Part shown: positions 17,101 to 27,365 of the stretch, piece by piece
How the letters are laid out: every line of letters starts with the position of its first letter
Numbering within the stretch: position 1 is the stretch's first letter
From: Thiofilum sp.
GTDB taxonomy: Bacteria > Pseudomonadota > Gammaproteobacteria > Thiotrichales > Thiotrichaceae
DNA length: 64,000 nt
Assembly (NCBI RefSeq): GCF_016711335.1
Contig: NZ_JADJTF010000001.1
Coordinates: forward strand, 248,001-312,000
Direction: 5' to 3'
The notes under the pieces: model-generated
Told to the model about the DNA's origin: nothing
Database searches by the model: none
What the model saw: the letters and a program-made list of their open reading frames with translations, nothing else
Translations under genes and position numbers: made by a program

Positions 17101-19438
17101 TATGCCCTTGCTCTAGTAGCTCAGTAAAAGCGGCAAAATAACGCGCATTATTCAGCATTAAGCCATGTTCTAAAGGCACTTGCCACTGAGCCAAAGTCGC
17201 TGAAATACTTGCCCAGCTCACTACGCCATCGCCATAGCGTGTCGCCAACCACTGTGCGTCTTGAGTACGTTGCACCGGTGTTAAACCACTCTCACCTCGT
17301 ACATAGAGAACCCGATCTAGGTTCAGGCTTTGTCCCTGATTTAAAGCACTTTGATAAGTTTGGGCTAGTTGCAAGCGCTCTGAAAACGTTGGATCTTTAA
17401 GCGTTTGAGCCGCCCAACGTTCCGGTATTAAATAATCACTAGGCAATAAATCCACCAAGCCCTGATAGGTCGCCAATTGAGCTATGATCGGATTTTTGTG
17501 CGGTTTACTGCCCTCAACAATATCCAAATAATCAATCAGACGCTCCTCACCATAAAGCCATTGTGCTACTCGTGCCGTACCTTGTAGTGGAGCACCTAAT
17601 AATAATAGCCGTGTATCTGCCTCTACCGTTAAACGCTGCCACAATAGCGGTTCCTTTTGCACTAAGCTCCAAGCCACTAACCCGCCTGCTGAATGAGCCA
17701 CTATACGCAGCGAATCAGTAGCCCCTTGTTGTTTACGCTCTTGTAGTAATTGTTTGAGTAATGCAACGAATTGATCTAGTGCTACTTGAGTAGGTTGACG
17801 CCAATCATAGGCAAAAGGAATAACCCGATAATGCGCCTCTAAATAGTGCAACCACGGCGTATAGTGTTCACCGATGACCGCACCCACACTAACCTTTCCA
17901 TTGGTGAGAGTTAGCTTGGCAAAATCCCCCCAGTGTAAAGCTGACTCATTCAGCCACACAGGTTGTCCGTCGATCAATAATTCTGAACCCAATAAGCCTG
18001 CAATAAAAATGACGCTTCCACGATTAGCTTTGGATGTCCCTGTATTAGGCATTGCTCGATAGCAGGGCTTTGCCTCGGCTAGTATTTGCCAATGTGCATC
18101 TAATTCCGGTGCTTGTAACGCCGATACTACGCGCTCTAATATTCCCGCATCGAACCAATAATTAAAATGCTGCGTTTTGCCATGCCCTGCACAGTAGTAA
18201 TAGCGTCCTTCACTCCGCTGCGCTCCTCCATACGTAGCTTGCAAGGCAACGACGCCATCATGCGGTTCTGTCGCTAACATTGGGCTAATAAATTCGGCTA
18301 GCCACTGCTCTAAAGCATCGGTTTGCTTATGACTGACTAACTGCGCTGCCTGCCCTTTGAGTAGCGTTTGAGGGTTATTGAGTAATCTAATTAAGCTACT
18401 CTTAGGCTGTAATGCCATTAATCCCGCTAAATCACTAGGGACTAGCTTTAAGGCTAGCGCTAAACCTAACCAAGCGAGACGATAGTTGCAATTAGCGTCT
18501 TTTACAGCAGGAGCTAAAGTCGTGACTTGTTGCTGTAGGGCATTCAACCAACTGACTAAGGCGCTTAGTTCTAAATAGGCTAATCCCCAACCACGTAAAG
18601 GTGCGCCTAAGGTTATGACCTTAGTAACCGTGAGCTGCTTAGCACTCACTTGCTGTACTAAACTCTTCAGTTTTTGGGTTAACTCAGCCTCACCTAGACT
18701 CTCTAATTGAGCATAAATTGCTTGCTCCCAAGGGGCTTGGCTCACTTGAGCTAGCAATTCAGCTAATACCCCTCCCACCCCATACCCCACACAATGCAAC
18801 TCTGCTCCTTGGGGTAAGAGCTGGACTACCTGTTGCAACGTGTTAATAGGGTGATGGACAAACGCAGAATATTCAAAGCCGAATATTTGTTGACCATAAG
18901 GACGCAATAAACGCTCTAAGTAGCTATTAGGGTTGTAGTGAGGGCGAGCTTGCCACAATACGCCAAAACTATCGGTGAGGCTCTGTAGTGCATCAGGCAA
19001 TAGCAGCAATACGGGCTGAGTGCGCTTAATTAAGGGCGCTGAATTAACTGGTTTTAAGTTAAAGGGTAGCTGTGGCGTAAACTGATAAAGTCCTAATCTA
19101 GCATGCTGTTGTTCTAACTGAATTAAAGTCACTAGGGGGTGAATAGTGTGTGTCGTCTCTAGTTGTAACAGGCTAAGTCTCAGCAGGGCTGGAGGCGGAT
19201 TAGTGAAATCTAATTGATAGCGTTTTTGAGCCTCGTCTACACTCAAATACTGTATAAGTCCCTCTTGAAACTCCAGTTGAATCAAGGTCGTATTAGTGAG
19301 ATTAATGAGGTACTGCTCTTGCCCCTGTAGCAATGACCACTGACCTATTAATTTCCAAGTTATACTATCTGTGGTCAGTGTTGTAGGTAAGGCGCGTGGG
19401 CTATTCACTACCGAGCCACTCAATACTAGCTGATCCAT
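14168..19438 (-). CDS. Giant fusion: LCAT-like alpha/beta hydrolase plus CHAT caspase-like protease with helical repeats
   Basis: 1756 residues with no signal peptide or membrane span. Domains in order: a beta-rich start (1-130); a first alpha/beta-hydrolase-like domain (about 140-430) whose nucleophile elbow reads GYGVG, with Gly220 where Ser should be; a second hydrolase (about 475-770) of the lecithin:cholesterol acyltransferase type with intact elbow HSAGG (Ser583), Asp737 (GDGVVSW) and His758 as a likely triad. A segment at about 830-1000 (VGHYEGNGIVSAESALD) resembles the N-terminal domain of leucyl aminopeptidases. The CHAT protease follows (about 1100-1400) with His1251 (LAGHGVY) and Cys1295 (FVNCCHLG). 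The end is TPR-like helical repeats. CHAT proteases are caspase relatives often used in bacterial immunity and cell death. Substrate unknown; divergent from the pseudokinase gene group. Confidence 0.85.
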   Translation of the reverse strand: MDQLVLSGSVVNSPRALPTTLTTDSITWKLIGQWSLLQGQEQYLINLTNTTLIQLEFQEGLIQYLSVDEAQKRYQLDFTNPPPALLRLSLLQLETTHTIHPLVTLIQLEQQHARLGLYQFTPQLPFNLKPVNSAPLIKRTQPVLLLLPDALQSLTDSFGVLWQARPHYNPNSYLERLLRPYGQQIFGFEYSAFVHHPINTLQQVVQLLPQGAELHCVGYGVGGVLAELLAQVSQAPWEQAIYAQLESLGEAELTQKLKSLVQQVSAKQLTVTKVITLGAPLRGWGLAYLELSALVSWLNALQQQVTTLAPAVKDANCNYRLAWLGLALALKLVPSDLAGLMALQPKSSLIRLLNNPQTLLKGQAAQLVSHKQTDALEQWLAEFISPMLATEPHDGVVALQATYGGAQRSEGRYYYCAGHGKTQHFNYWFDAGILERVVSALQAPELDAHWQILAEAKPCYRAMPNTGTSKANRGSVIFIAGLLGSELLIDGQPVWLNESALHWGDFAKLTLTNGKVSVGAVIGEHYTPWLHYLEAHYRVIPFAYDWRQPTQVALDQFVALLKQLLQERKQQGATDSLRIVAHSAGGLVAWSLVQKEPLLWQRLTVEADTRLLLLGAPLQGTARVAQWLYGEERLIDYLDIVEGSKPHKNPIIAQLATYQGLVDLLPSDYLIPERWAAQTLKDPTFSERLQLAQTYQSALNQGQSLNLDRVLYVRGESGLTPVQRTQDAQWLATRYGDGVVSWASISATLAQWQVPLEHGLMLNNARYFAAFTELLEQGHTTALPRVLPTVPTETLARLPSNIPILYPTIELIRAAAFGYHTLETRTATLPPVELWVAQGNLEHVSRVLAVGHYEGNGIVSAESALDQRLNGRLRELHRLGIYPAALNSSELILNIGKQPAGALVIGLGEVGKLTTQALTRTFTHGLLRYAMSQVSDQSDPEASTRFTQTLEMSSLLVGTQASGLSLREGLIAILRAVQGANSALLNMVGSQIALRFQALEFVELYTDKAIEAAKQLQDIVQQSEFRDEFSLSSWVRNLPGSYSRVVYSEASGWWQRLQITGSTQGLSFLTLTERARAESILQPTQRQLVDQLVSKAMSQPKVAADSCEVGKVLFEMLLPNTLKEQTLRSEHWVLVLNSEAAAYPWELLQNRHDPDQVPLAVRTGLVRQLQTKQFRQTVLNPSGRSALVVGDPVLTLTALQRLPAARQEAQQVANLLEQYSFEVVREIDTQAESILCALHSRELRVLHLAGHGVYCYQRDDGELVTGMVIGNNEFLTAVEIEQMRQVPELVFVNCCHLGKVDQPPTALSHATTEERHQFAASFAESLIAMGVRVALVAGWEVADAAARLFAETCYRALLTGSTFGAAVLQARQDTWRLYPNSNTWGAYQCYGDPDYRLVQELSLGEDSSEFVKVPQFIAPLEVSTELDNLINASDSLRLGEYQWLLNKVNLIAQVTPTEWMQEASLLSRLGRVYSKLDQFPQALQTYKQALYAEKADYLMSTWDDLVGVLTAYALQLHQYPELVEYSPVASTSKELMTEALKILNWLDHLDQVVSPPQGLIKGSIVAQTQNRLEERAKYFKRLSMMEPYETQGEILKHMEAAYWRAHQEFWNAKQQVATYPLVNWLTCRLVRYQRQEQLLTERDWVILTEWLTRAEVEAKNQEQQAPTFLAAVNQAEVLLVRYLMPSTKPRLESIIHYYEKALERGAPPRRIRFVSEHLDFLTVMLKQAVFAETERQALQDLKGQLKQRWQLLPVSD

Positions 19439-19615
19439 TACTATTCCTTATAACGACAAACGGCTAAACAATAGACATAACCTCACTACATGACCTGCAA
19501 TTCTACCCTCTATCTGGAAATATACACCCCTAAGTCGATTGACTCGGCTTCTCAGTGGTAAAAGCCCCCCTCAACATCTATAGCAAGCCTATACTGCTTT
19601 TATTAGGATTTCAGG

Positions 19616-21169
19616 ATGTATCAGCCTCGTACTTATCACGAATTGGCTCACTCTACTGCTTTACACTGTGCTCGCCTTACACCACCCGCTTTTACTCGCC
19701 TCAGTTTGGAAGAGGCTAATCAATGGCTGATGCAAAATCCTCAATTAAACTATGCACGCCCCCTACCTACCTCAACCTATCAACTTAACCTACCGACTAT
19801 TCATTCACTTTGGCATGATAATGGAATCAAGGGTGCTACTGAATTATTTAATAAAATCTTATTACTGGATAATCAAACCCATTTAGTTAGCACTTTATTA
19901 CCCACAGAGCAGCCCTTACATTTAATTGGCTTTAAAAATAATTGGCGCTCTAAGCAACGCGATGTATTACGCTATATCGCTCCGGGCGAGTGGTATCTAG
20001 GCACTTCCCACCGCAACCCTAGTGAACGCTTTATTACGCGTCAAACGCTGCAAGATCCCCTCTTAAGCCGCTCATTGCTTAATTTAAGTATTGATCATAT
20101 TCGCCACTATATTGGAGTGTGTGATACCTCTCAACGCGCGGGAGTAGTCGCCGTCGATGTACCGCGTCACTATGCCTCAGAACAGGCAGCAGGGCATATT
20201 AATCCTAAAGATCATCCCGCCCTGCTCTGGCGTTTACGTTTTCCTAGTCACATTACGCCTGCTCAGCAACGAGCTTATATTAATAATATTCGTACTTGGA
20301 CCATGCTCTTACATAAGATTGTGCGGTTTGCTGAGTCCTCAAGCGGCTCTGATGTAGTGCACTATGCGACTTGGGAGCAGATTGAACACTTAGGGCAGCA
20401 GATTTTAGCCACTTTACAGCAGCGTGGGCGCACACCGATAGCCCCGATTGAGGCGCAGCAAGTATCTTTAGTAGAGGCGAGTTTCCATTTGCCGCTCAAT
20501 TTAGGTTTAAATATCCCTTTAAACGAAACCAGTATCACTGAGCTTTACGGTCAAGAAGCGTGGTTTACGGTGCAACGTTTAGTACGCGAAGGACGCAGGA
20601 TCTGGCGTGCTAATCGTATTCCTGACATTTATGGCTTGGGTGCACACCACTACGTGCAATACTCTGAACAACATCGTATGGTGCAGCTAGAACTAGCCCC
20701 TCAATGGCTCATGCCCTTTAAACAAGACTTAGTGTTTAAGCCTTGGGGAGTGCAGGGAGTGTTATTGCACTGCTTACAACGCATCGCACCTCACTGGGAT
20801 ACTCAAGATTGGCATACCAGTAATCAACTAGCCGATATATTGAGCTATTTAAAACCAACTCTGCTCCTAGCACTGGGTGTGCCTAGCCCACAGCTAGCGC
20901 CCCCTGAGTTGGTACTTAAGTTTGATGAGTTAATCAGTACTATTCGTACTCATCACCCCTCCTATCAGGCATTACTACAGCAACTTCAACCGCGCTTTGA
21001 GCAAATAGAGCAAATACTTAAAAATGCTCATCTCAGCAAGGGTGCTTATCTACCGGTAGCTTATTTACTACACCTAGCTTACCCCCCTCAAGCGGTATCA
21101 GAACTGGCTTTGGAGCCTATGGGTCAGATGCTTCATGTCGATTTACTAAAACCTATTGAGCATAAATAG
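19616..21169 (+). CDS. Unrecognised 517-residue protein beside the CHAT-hydrolase gene
   Basis: No family recognised. The protein is soluble-looking, with no signal peptide and no membrane span, and unusually rich in His, Gln and Leu. Regions with defined-looking folds include HLIGFKNNWRSKQRDVLRYI (about 102-121) and LSIDHIRHYIGVCDTSQRAG (about 162-181). The latter follows a stretch reading GEWYLGTSHRNPSERFITR. The C-terminal third is mostly helical. It diverges from the CHAT fusion gene, with 177 bp between the starts, and is followed by the pseudokinase gene after 86 bp. The layout suggests shared regulation and a common process. An AGG ribosome site precedes the ATG. Confidence 0.75.
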   Translation: MYQPRTYHELAHSTALHCARLTPPAFTRLSLEEANQWLMQNPQLNYARPLPTSTYQLNLPTIHSLWHDNGIKGATELFNKILLLDNQTHLVSTLLPTEQPLHLIGFKNNWRSKQRDVLRYIAPGEWYLGTSHRNPSERFITRQTLQDPLLSRSLLNLSIDHIRHYIGVCDTSQRAGVVAVDVPRHYASEQAAGHINPKDHPALLWRLRFPSHITPAQQRAYINNIRTWTMLLHKIVRFAESSSGSDVVHYATWEQIEHLGQQILATLQQRGRTPIAPIEAQQVSLVEASFHLPLNLGLNIPLNETSITELYGQEAWFTVQRLVREGRRIWRANRIPDIYGLGAHHYVQYSEQHRMVQLELAPQWLMPFKQDLVFKPWGVQGVLLHCLQRIAPHWDTQDWHTSNQLADILSYLKPTLLLALGVPSPQLAPPELVLKFDELISTIRTHHPSYQALLQQLQPRFEQIEQILKNAHLSKGAYLPVAYLLHLAYPPQAVSELALEPMGQMLHVDLLKPIEHK

Positions 21170-21255
21170 TCCTAATTCATGCGGTAGTCTGTTAGCCAGT
21201 GGCAAGATTAATACAAAAGTAAATTTAGCTTGTTGTTGTGTGCGAGGCCACTTAA

Positions 21256-23694
21256 ATGGTATCGGATTTGTCTACTACTACGCCGCTACATCCTATGATG
21301 GGTTGGCGTTACTCTTTAACACGTTGTTTGGGACGTACCGCCCTAGCGGATGTTTATTGGGCGCGTGATTTAGAAGTTAAGGACACCACCCAACCCGAAG
21401 CGCATGTTTTATTATTGAAAGTCAGCTCAGTACTTAGCCAACTCTCTGGTTTTGAGGATGCCTTATATGATGTGTTGATGCCCTTTACTGAGCCTAGTTC
21501 ACCTGTCTTACCCACCATTACTGACAGTGGTAATGACAACGGTACATTATGGCTAGTCATGCCTCATACGGAAGGGAAACTATTGAGTGACTACCTGCAA
21601 GGTGGCAAAGATAACAAACGTTTAGTACAAGAGTTAAAGCCCTATCTGAATGTGGTAGCGACGAGTCTGACACAATTAAAGCCTCCCACTTATGGCTTTT
21701 TAGAGCCTGCTGTTTTGCAATTTTATGCTAATCAGGTGCGGTTCTTAAATGCCCCCTTAGTGTATGCCTTGCGCCACTATATTGAACAAAATACCGCACA
21801 AACAGATTATCGTCTGACTTTAAATTCTGGCTATATTAGTCCAGCCGTAGCCGTAGGTGATGTGCCACAACCTGAAGACGATGTATTTTCTTTAGCCTGT
21901 ATAACCTATCACTTTTTAACCGGTGAAGCGCCCTTTAAAAAGCAACATACCCTAGAAGCCGTGGTGCGCCATACTCAAGTGAGTGCTATTAAAGGCTTAC
22001 CTGCTCATGTGCAAGACGTATTACATCAAGGTTTAACCTTACAACCCGGTATACGCCAAGCGACTCCTGCTTTATTTATTAGCCAGCTTACTAAGCGCAC
22101 TTCACATACTAATAAAATCCTGCCTACCGCTGTCGCCGCCGCTGTAGCGATTACGGGATTAGCAGTGCATCATCTGGTACAACGGGCCGAAAATTATCTA
22201 GATCAACAAACCGCAACGCGTGCAGAGGCTAAATCCACCCTCAGTCATGAGCCTAAGCCCCATCCCGAAGCTGTACCTCAACCCAGCAGCACTCCTCAAG
22301 GAGTAGCATTGCAACCGGATCTCACACAAGCTCAAATAGGCGCTAAGTTAGGCACTACCCCTGCGGTTGAAAATACTATAGTGGCTACTGAGCTAGACCT
22401 ATTGACGACTGAATTAAAACAGCAACTCAGTTTAGGCACACAAGCCCATCTAGCTCCTCTTGTTGCTAAAATTAAAGAACAACTCCGTCATTCTACTCAA
22501 CGCCAAGAGTGGAGCGCGTTACTAGAGCAGGTGCTTCAACATGAACATCAACAAGCTCAATCTCTGTTGAATCATAATGACTTAAAAGCCGCCAATAATC
22601 GTTTAGCCCAATCTGGGCAGTGGATTATAGAATTTAGCCTAGCCGAGCAAAACCTGAAGCAATTGTCATTAGAACAACAATTAAAAGCTGCCCAAGCCGA
22701 ACAACTAGCCATAGAACAATTACTCGCCCAAGCTCAAGAAGCTATCAGTCAGCAACGTTGGACTGATACTAATGGCACACAAAACGCTGCTGCGTTTTTA
22801 ACCCAAGTCTTAGCACGTCAGACACAACATGCCGAAGCTAAACAACTACTTTTAGAGGCTGTTAAAAATCAGCACCAAGCCATCCAACGCCAAATTAATA
22901 CTAAGTCGATTCAATCGACTCAAATGTTTCTAGCTGATACAGCAGCCTTGATTAGTAAGCACAATCTAGAACCCGCTCTCACTTACCAAATTCAACTAGA
23001 GTCCGACTATCAAACCTTAATCACGACTCAACCGACTTTAGTACAGCCCAACGTTACTGCACCTATTCCAGTCGTAGCGTCTACTGATCCGGTACAAAAT
23101 CAGCCTAGTACGGCCAATACTGCACTCTCTGCTCAATCGCTCACTCAAGCTATTGAACAAGCAGCGAATATTCCGGTCTTTACACCTGTAGTCGCTGCCC
23201 AAACGCCAACTACTACCCAACATGATACTGACCTTAAAGCTAAAGAGACACGCCTTACTAAAGACTTAGCTAAGAAAACACCATCCTCTCTAGAGCCAAC
23301 AGAACCTATTGCTCTAGCCCAACGTCCTGCCACAGTGCGCCCACCCATAGCTACAGTAAAAGCACAACCTAGCTCTACGACTCGTGTTACGCAACCGCCT
23401 ATTCATTACCGTCCTCCGCCCACAAAATCGGTGCAAACACCACGCTTGATTACACCTAATCATCGTCCGATAAGACCCGATTACCCACCTCGTCAAGTGG
23501 CAGAGGATATAGAGCCTATGCGGCGTGCGGATCGAGCCTATGCAGTGCCGATACAACCTAGGCGCTTACCTCCTACACCGCAGTACCGTAATCCACCTAT
23601 GCGAGCACAAGCACCTAGATCACAGCCTTACTCGCCCCCTATTGACTCGGTAGATGAGCTGATTGAAGTGCCTTTATCAACGATTTTGGATTAA
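21256..23694 (+). CDS. Membrane-anchored protein pseudokinase with coiled-coil and Pro-rich tail
   Basis: 812 residues. The first 280 follow a Ser/Thr kinase fold: glycine-loop region GWRYSLTRCLGRTALADVYWA, Lys55 in LLLKVSS, hinge LVMPHTEGKLLSDYL, and EDDVFSLACITYHFLTGEAPF (about 207-227). The catalytic loop, however, reads YGFLEPAV (146-153) where HxDLKPxN is expected, so the Asp is Phe148, the Lys is Glu150 and the Asn is Val153; DFG is replaced by NAP (165-167). It should not phosphorylate. A single membrane span follows (about 288-306), then a Gln/Leu-rich coiled-coil region (about 380-610) and a Pro/Arg-rich tail. A GAGG site sits 8 nt before the start. A scaffold or sensor role is inferred. 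Confidence 0.8.
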   Translation: MVSDLSTTTPLHPMMGWRYSLTRCLGRTALADVYWARDLEVKDTTQPEAHVLLLKVSSVLSQLSGFEDALYDVLMPFTEPSSPVLPTITDSGNDNGTLWLVMPHTEGKLLSDYLQGGKDNKRLVQELKPYLNVVATSLTQLKPPTYGFLEPAVLQFYANQVRFLNAPLVYALRHYIEQNTAQTDYRLTLNSGYISPAVAVGDVPQPEDDVFSLACITYHFLTGEAPFKKQHTLEAVVRHTQVSAIKGLPAHVQDVLHQGLTLQPGIRQATPALFISQLTKRTSHTNKILPTAVAAAVAITGLAVHHLVQRAENYLDQQTATRAEAKSTLSHEPKPHPEAVPQPSSTPQGVALQPDLTQAQIGAKLGTTPAVENTIVATELDLLTTELKQQLSLGTQAHLAPLVAKIKEQLRHSTQRQEWSALLEQVLQHEHQQAQSLLNHNDLKAANNRLAQSGQWIIEFSLAEQNLKQLSLEQQLKAAQAEQLAIEQLLAQAQEAISQQRWTDTNGTQNAAAFLTQVLARQTQHAEAKQLLLEAVKNQHQAIQRQINTKSIQSTQMFLADTAALISKHNLEPALTYQIQLESDYQTLITTQPTLVQPNVTAPIPVVASTDPVQNQPSTANTALSAQSLTQAIEQAANIPVFTPVVAAQTPTTTQHDTDLKAKETRLTKDLAKKTPSSLEPTEPIALAQRPATVRPPIATVKAQPSSTTRVTQPPIHYRPPPTKSVQTPRLITPNHRPIRPDYPPRQVAEDIEPMRRADRAYAVPIQPRRLPPTPQYRNPPMRAQAPRSQPYSPPIDSVDELIEVPLSTILD

Positions 23695-23817
23695 TTTTTA
23701 ACTAATTGTCCAAATACCTAGGGTTATTTGACACTTTTGCGTCATCTCTTGGTCTATTATTGCGTTACACATATAGACCTAGCCAACTGATTACAAGGCT
23801 TTGACCAAGGGATGAAC

Positions 23818-24315
23818 ATGCACGCAACCACTTCCGGTGACGAAATTTTAAGAGGCATTATTACTGACTTACAACGTCAAGCACATTGGGCTGAAATTAT
23901 TCCATTTTTAGAACAACACTCCGCTGATATTTTGCTTAAAAAACGGCAATCTCCAGCATTATATGCTAAACATAAACGTTGGTTACTCAATACAGAACGC
24001 TTAACTATTGCTCAAGTATTGGTATTCAGACGCCTGACTGGTCAAACGCCTTTATCCCAAGGTGAGTTTGTCCGTCTGCTGGGGGGCAATCCGTACTGCG
24101 AGGGAATTACGGCACAAGAGAAACGTGAGATACAATCTCATATCCAATATTGGACTAACCAGATTCGCAACAACATTCGTCCCATCATGGCAGACTATTT
24201 CGGGCTAATGAATATCCACTGGCAAGAAGGTGAGAAACCAGGTGGAGGTGAATATTCCATTCAAGCCTCTGATTTATTGCTAGAGTTTTTTCAAACTCGG
24301 CTCTATGCCACTTAA
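23818..24315 (+). CDS. Unrecognised 165-residue protein after the pseudokinase gene
   Basis: No family recognised. The start at 23818 (second of two close ATGs) has an AAGGG site 6 nt upstream; the ATG at 23812 abuts that site. The protein is soluble, helical at the N-terminus (ILRGIITDLQRQAHWAEIIPFL). A central block looks like a DNA-binding or adaptor helix bundle (RLTIAQVLVFRRLTGQTPLS), with a later part (IQYWTNQIRNNIRPIMADYFG) and an ending with GGGEYSIQASDLLLEF. It lies on the same strand as the 517-residue and pseudokinase genes, with 123 bp after the latter, and is followed closely by a small secreted protein gene. Confidence 0.7.
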   Translation: MHATTSGDEILRGIITDLQRQAHWAEIIPFLEQHSADILLKKRQSPALYAKHKRWLLNTERLTIAQVLVFRRLTGQTPLSQGEFVRLLGGNPYCEGITAQEKREIQSHIQYWTNQIRNNIRPIMADYFGLMNIHWQEGEKPGGGEYSIQASDLLLEFFQTRLYAT

Positions 24316-24328
24316 GAGATGAATACTT

Positions 24329-24526
24329 ATGAATCAGAAATGTTGTGCACTTATGCTATTGGTGAGCTTGCTCATGACCAGTACCCCTTTATTGGCTGTA
24401 GATTCGGAAGCATTAGGAGAAGAGCTGAAGAAAGGGCAGAATCGTGCAGAAACTCAAAAGCCTACACCACAAAAGCAAGCAGATGAAGAGCTGGCTCGCA
24501 CCTCTAAGCAGGGCAAAACCAAATAG
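24329..24526 (+). CDS. Small secreted charged protein
   Basis: 65 residues. A signal peptide (CALMLLVSLLMTSTPLLA, cleavage near 24) is followed by about 40 residues rich in Lys, Glu and Gln with no Cys, probably disordered and periplasmic. No family recognised. It begins 13 bp after the preceding gene and ends just before a strong terminator, so it is the likely last gene of the plus-strand group that starts at 19616. Confidence 0.6.
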   Translation: MNQKCCALMLLVSLLMTSTPLLAVDSEALGEELKKGQNRAETQKPTPQKQADEELARTSKQGKTK

Positions 24527-24549
24527 ATTGGCAATAAGGTACAGCTAAC

Positions 24550-24575
24550 AAAAAGCCCGCAGTTGCGGGCTTTTT
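24550..24575. terminator. Bidirectional rho-independent terminator
   Basis: AAAAAGCCCGC/GCGGGCTTTTT with a 4-nt AGTT loop. A-runs and T-runs flank both sides, so it can end both the plus-strand group at 24526 and the convergent groESL transcript ending at 24610. Confidence 0.9.
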
Positions 24576-24609
24576 GTATTAGCAAGGCTGGTTAAGCGTA
24601 ATCAGATGC

Positions 24610-26250
<1,641 letters not shown>

Positions 26251-26305
26251 TTATTCCTTTCTAAGCCTGATTTCTGAAGGTATTAAACTAAAATACTGGA
26301 AGCGC

Positions 26306-26596
26306 TTAAGCTTCAATCACGGCTAAAATGTCTTCTTCACGCATGATTAATAACTCTTCGCCATTAACGCGAACGGTTGTACCTGCGTATTTACCAAATA
26401 ATACGGTGTCGCCTTCTCTTACTTGTAAGGGAGCACGTTGATTGTCATTACCTAATTTGCCAGGACCTGTTGCTAATACTTGACCGCGATCAGGCTTTTC
26501 AGTCGCATTATCAGGGATAATAATGCCGCCTGCTGTTTTACGTTCTTCTTCTAAACGACGCACCACAACGCGATCATGCAAAGGACGAATGTTCAT
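26306..26596 (-). CDS. groS: Co-chaperonin GroES (10 kDa subunit)
   Basis: 96 residues. It starts [17 protein letters not shown] and has the mobile loop region ([19 protein letters not shown]) and the C-terminal [15 protein letters not shown]. It forms the heptameric lid of GroEL. First gene of the operon, with a GAGGAG-type ribosome site just upstream. Heat-shock control through HrcA is indicated by the CIRCE element upstream; hrcA itself is not in the window. Confidence 0.99.
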   Translation of the reverse strand: MNIRPLHDRVVVRRLEEERKTAGGIIIPDNATEKPDRGQVLATGPGKLGNDNQRAPLQVREGDTVLFGKYAGTTVRVNGEELLIMREEDILAVIEA

Positions 26597-26668
26597 GGAT
26601 GACTCCTCTAAACTTCAAATAAGGTAGTTAAATAATCACAACACTACGATGAAGCTTATATATATTTA

Positions 26669-26722
26669 TTAGCACTCACCGTTAATGAGTGCTAATAATA
26701 AGGATAGAGTCTATGATGTCAA
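26669..26722 (-). promoter_or_regulatory. groESL promoter with perfect CIRCE operator
   Basis: On the minus strand a -35 TTGACA (26717-26722) and a -10 TATTAT (26695-26700) are separated by 16 bp. The CIRCE element, TTAGCACTC - 9 nt - GAGTGCTAA (26669-26695), starts at the last base of the -10 box and matches the consensus without mismatch. HrcA binds CIRCE to repress groESL at normal temperature. Confidence 0.95.
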
Positions 26723-26769
26723 GGGTGGGATGATAATTTTCTTACACTATTCACTGGAGTCATGCGCTT

Positions 26770-27252
26770 TTAGTCCTTGCGCACATATTCACCCTCATAG
26801 TCATAGTGTGTCTGACCATGAGGTTTTATAGTAATTTGTTCAGGTGGGATGACACGAGCCTCTGTATGATAAGTGGCTGTATGAGCAGTACTTTTCATTT
26901 TTTGGCTCACTAACACTTTTAAAATAGCGCGACGTGTCACAGGAATTAGCAACAACAAACCGATTACATCACTAACAAAGCCCGGAATTAACAGCAATAA
27001 GGCAGCAATCCCTACCATTAGCCCCTCTAAAACCTCTAAGGTCGCGGTTTTGCCACTTGATACGGCACTCATGACTCTCTGCACAGTAGCTAGTCCCTCA
27101 AGACGTAATAAATAGCTTCCTGCAATAGTCATGACGATCAGGAGTAATAGGGCTAATAAGTAGCCAATTGCTTGTCCCACTTGTATAAAAGTGAAAATTT
27201 CAATAGCTGGAATAAGAATTAAGATCACCGCCAAAAAGGGGAAACGGTTCAC
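26770..27252 (-). CDS. fxsA: FxsA family membrane protein
   Basis: 160 residues with four hydrophobic segments in the first 110 residues (LAVILILIPAIEIFTFIQVG, YLLALLLLIVMTIAGSYLL, and the pair around GIAALLLLIPGFVSDVIGLLLLIP). The PGFVSDVIGLLLLIP motif is the family hallmark. FxsA is an inner-membrane protein named for relieving exclusion of phage T7 by F plasmid; its normal role is unknown. The position upstream of groESL, as in E. coli, supports the call. The Tyr/His-rich tail is predicted cytoplasmic. Confidence 0.9.
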   Translation of the reverse strand: MNRFPFLAVILILIPAIEIFTFIQVGQAIGYLLALLLLIVMTIAGSYLLRLEGLATVQRVMSAVSSGKTATLEVLEGLMVGIAALLLLIPGFVSDVIGLLLLIPVTRRAILKVLVSQKMKSTAHTATYHTEARVIPPEQITIKPHGQTHYDYEGEYVRKD

Positions 27253-27365
27253 AGTACTATCCTTAACTGAAGAGTTGGTGAATAAGTTAATGGATACTAC
27301 CTTATGATCAAGCCACCTTGTTAGGCAAGTTTACCTTGCAAAAAGTGCTTATTCGAGGCTTAAGC

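Noticed and set aside
14168..24526. A bacterial gasdermin system
   Set aside because: CHAT-like proteases are encoded beside gasdermins in some bacteria, but none of the neighbouring proteins has the size or lipid-tail signature of a gasdermin.
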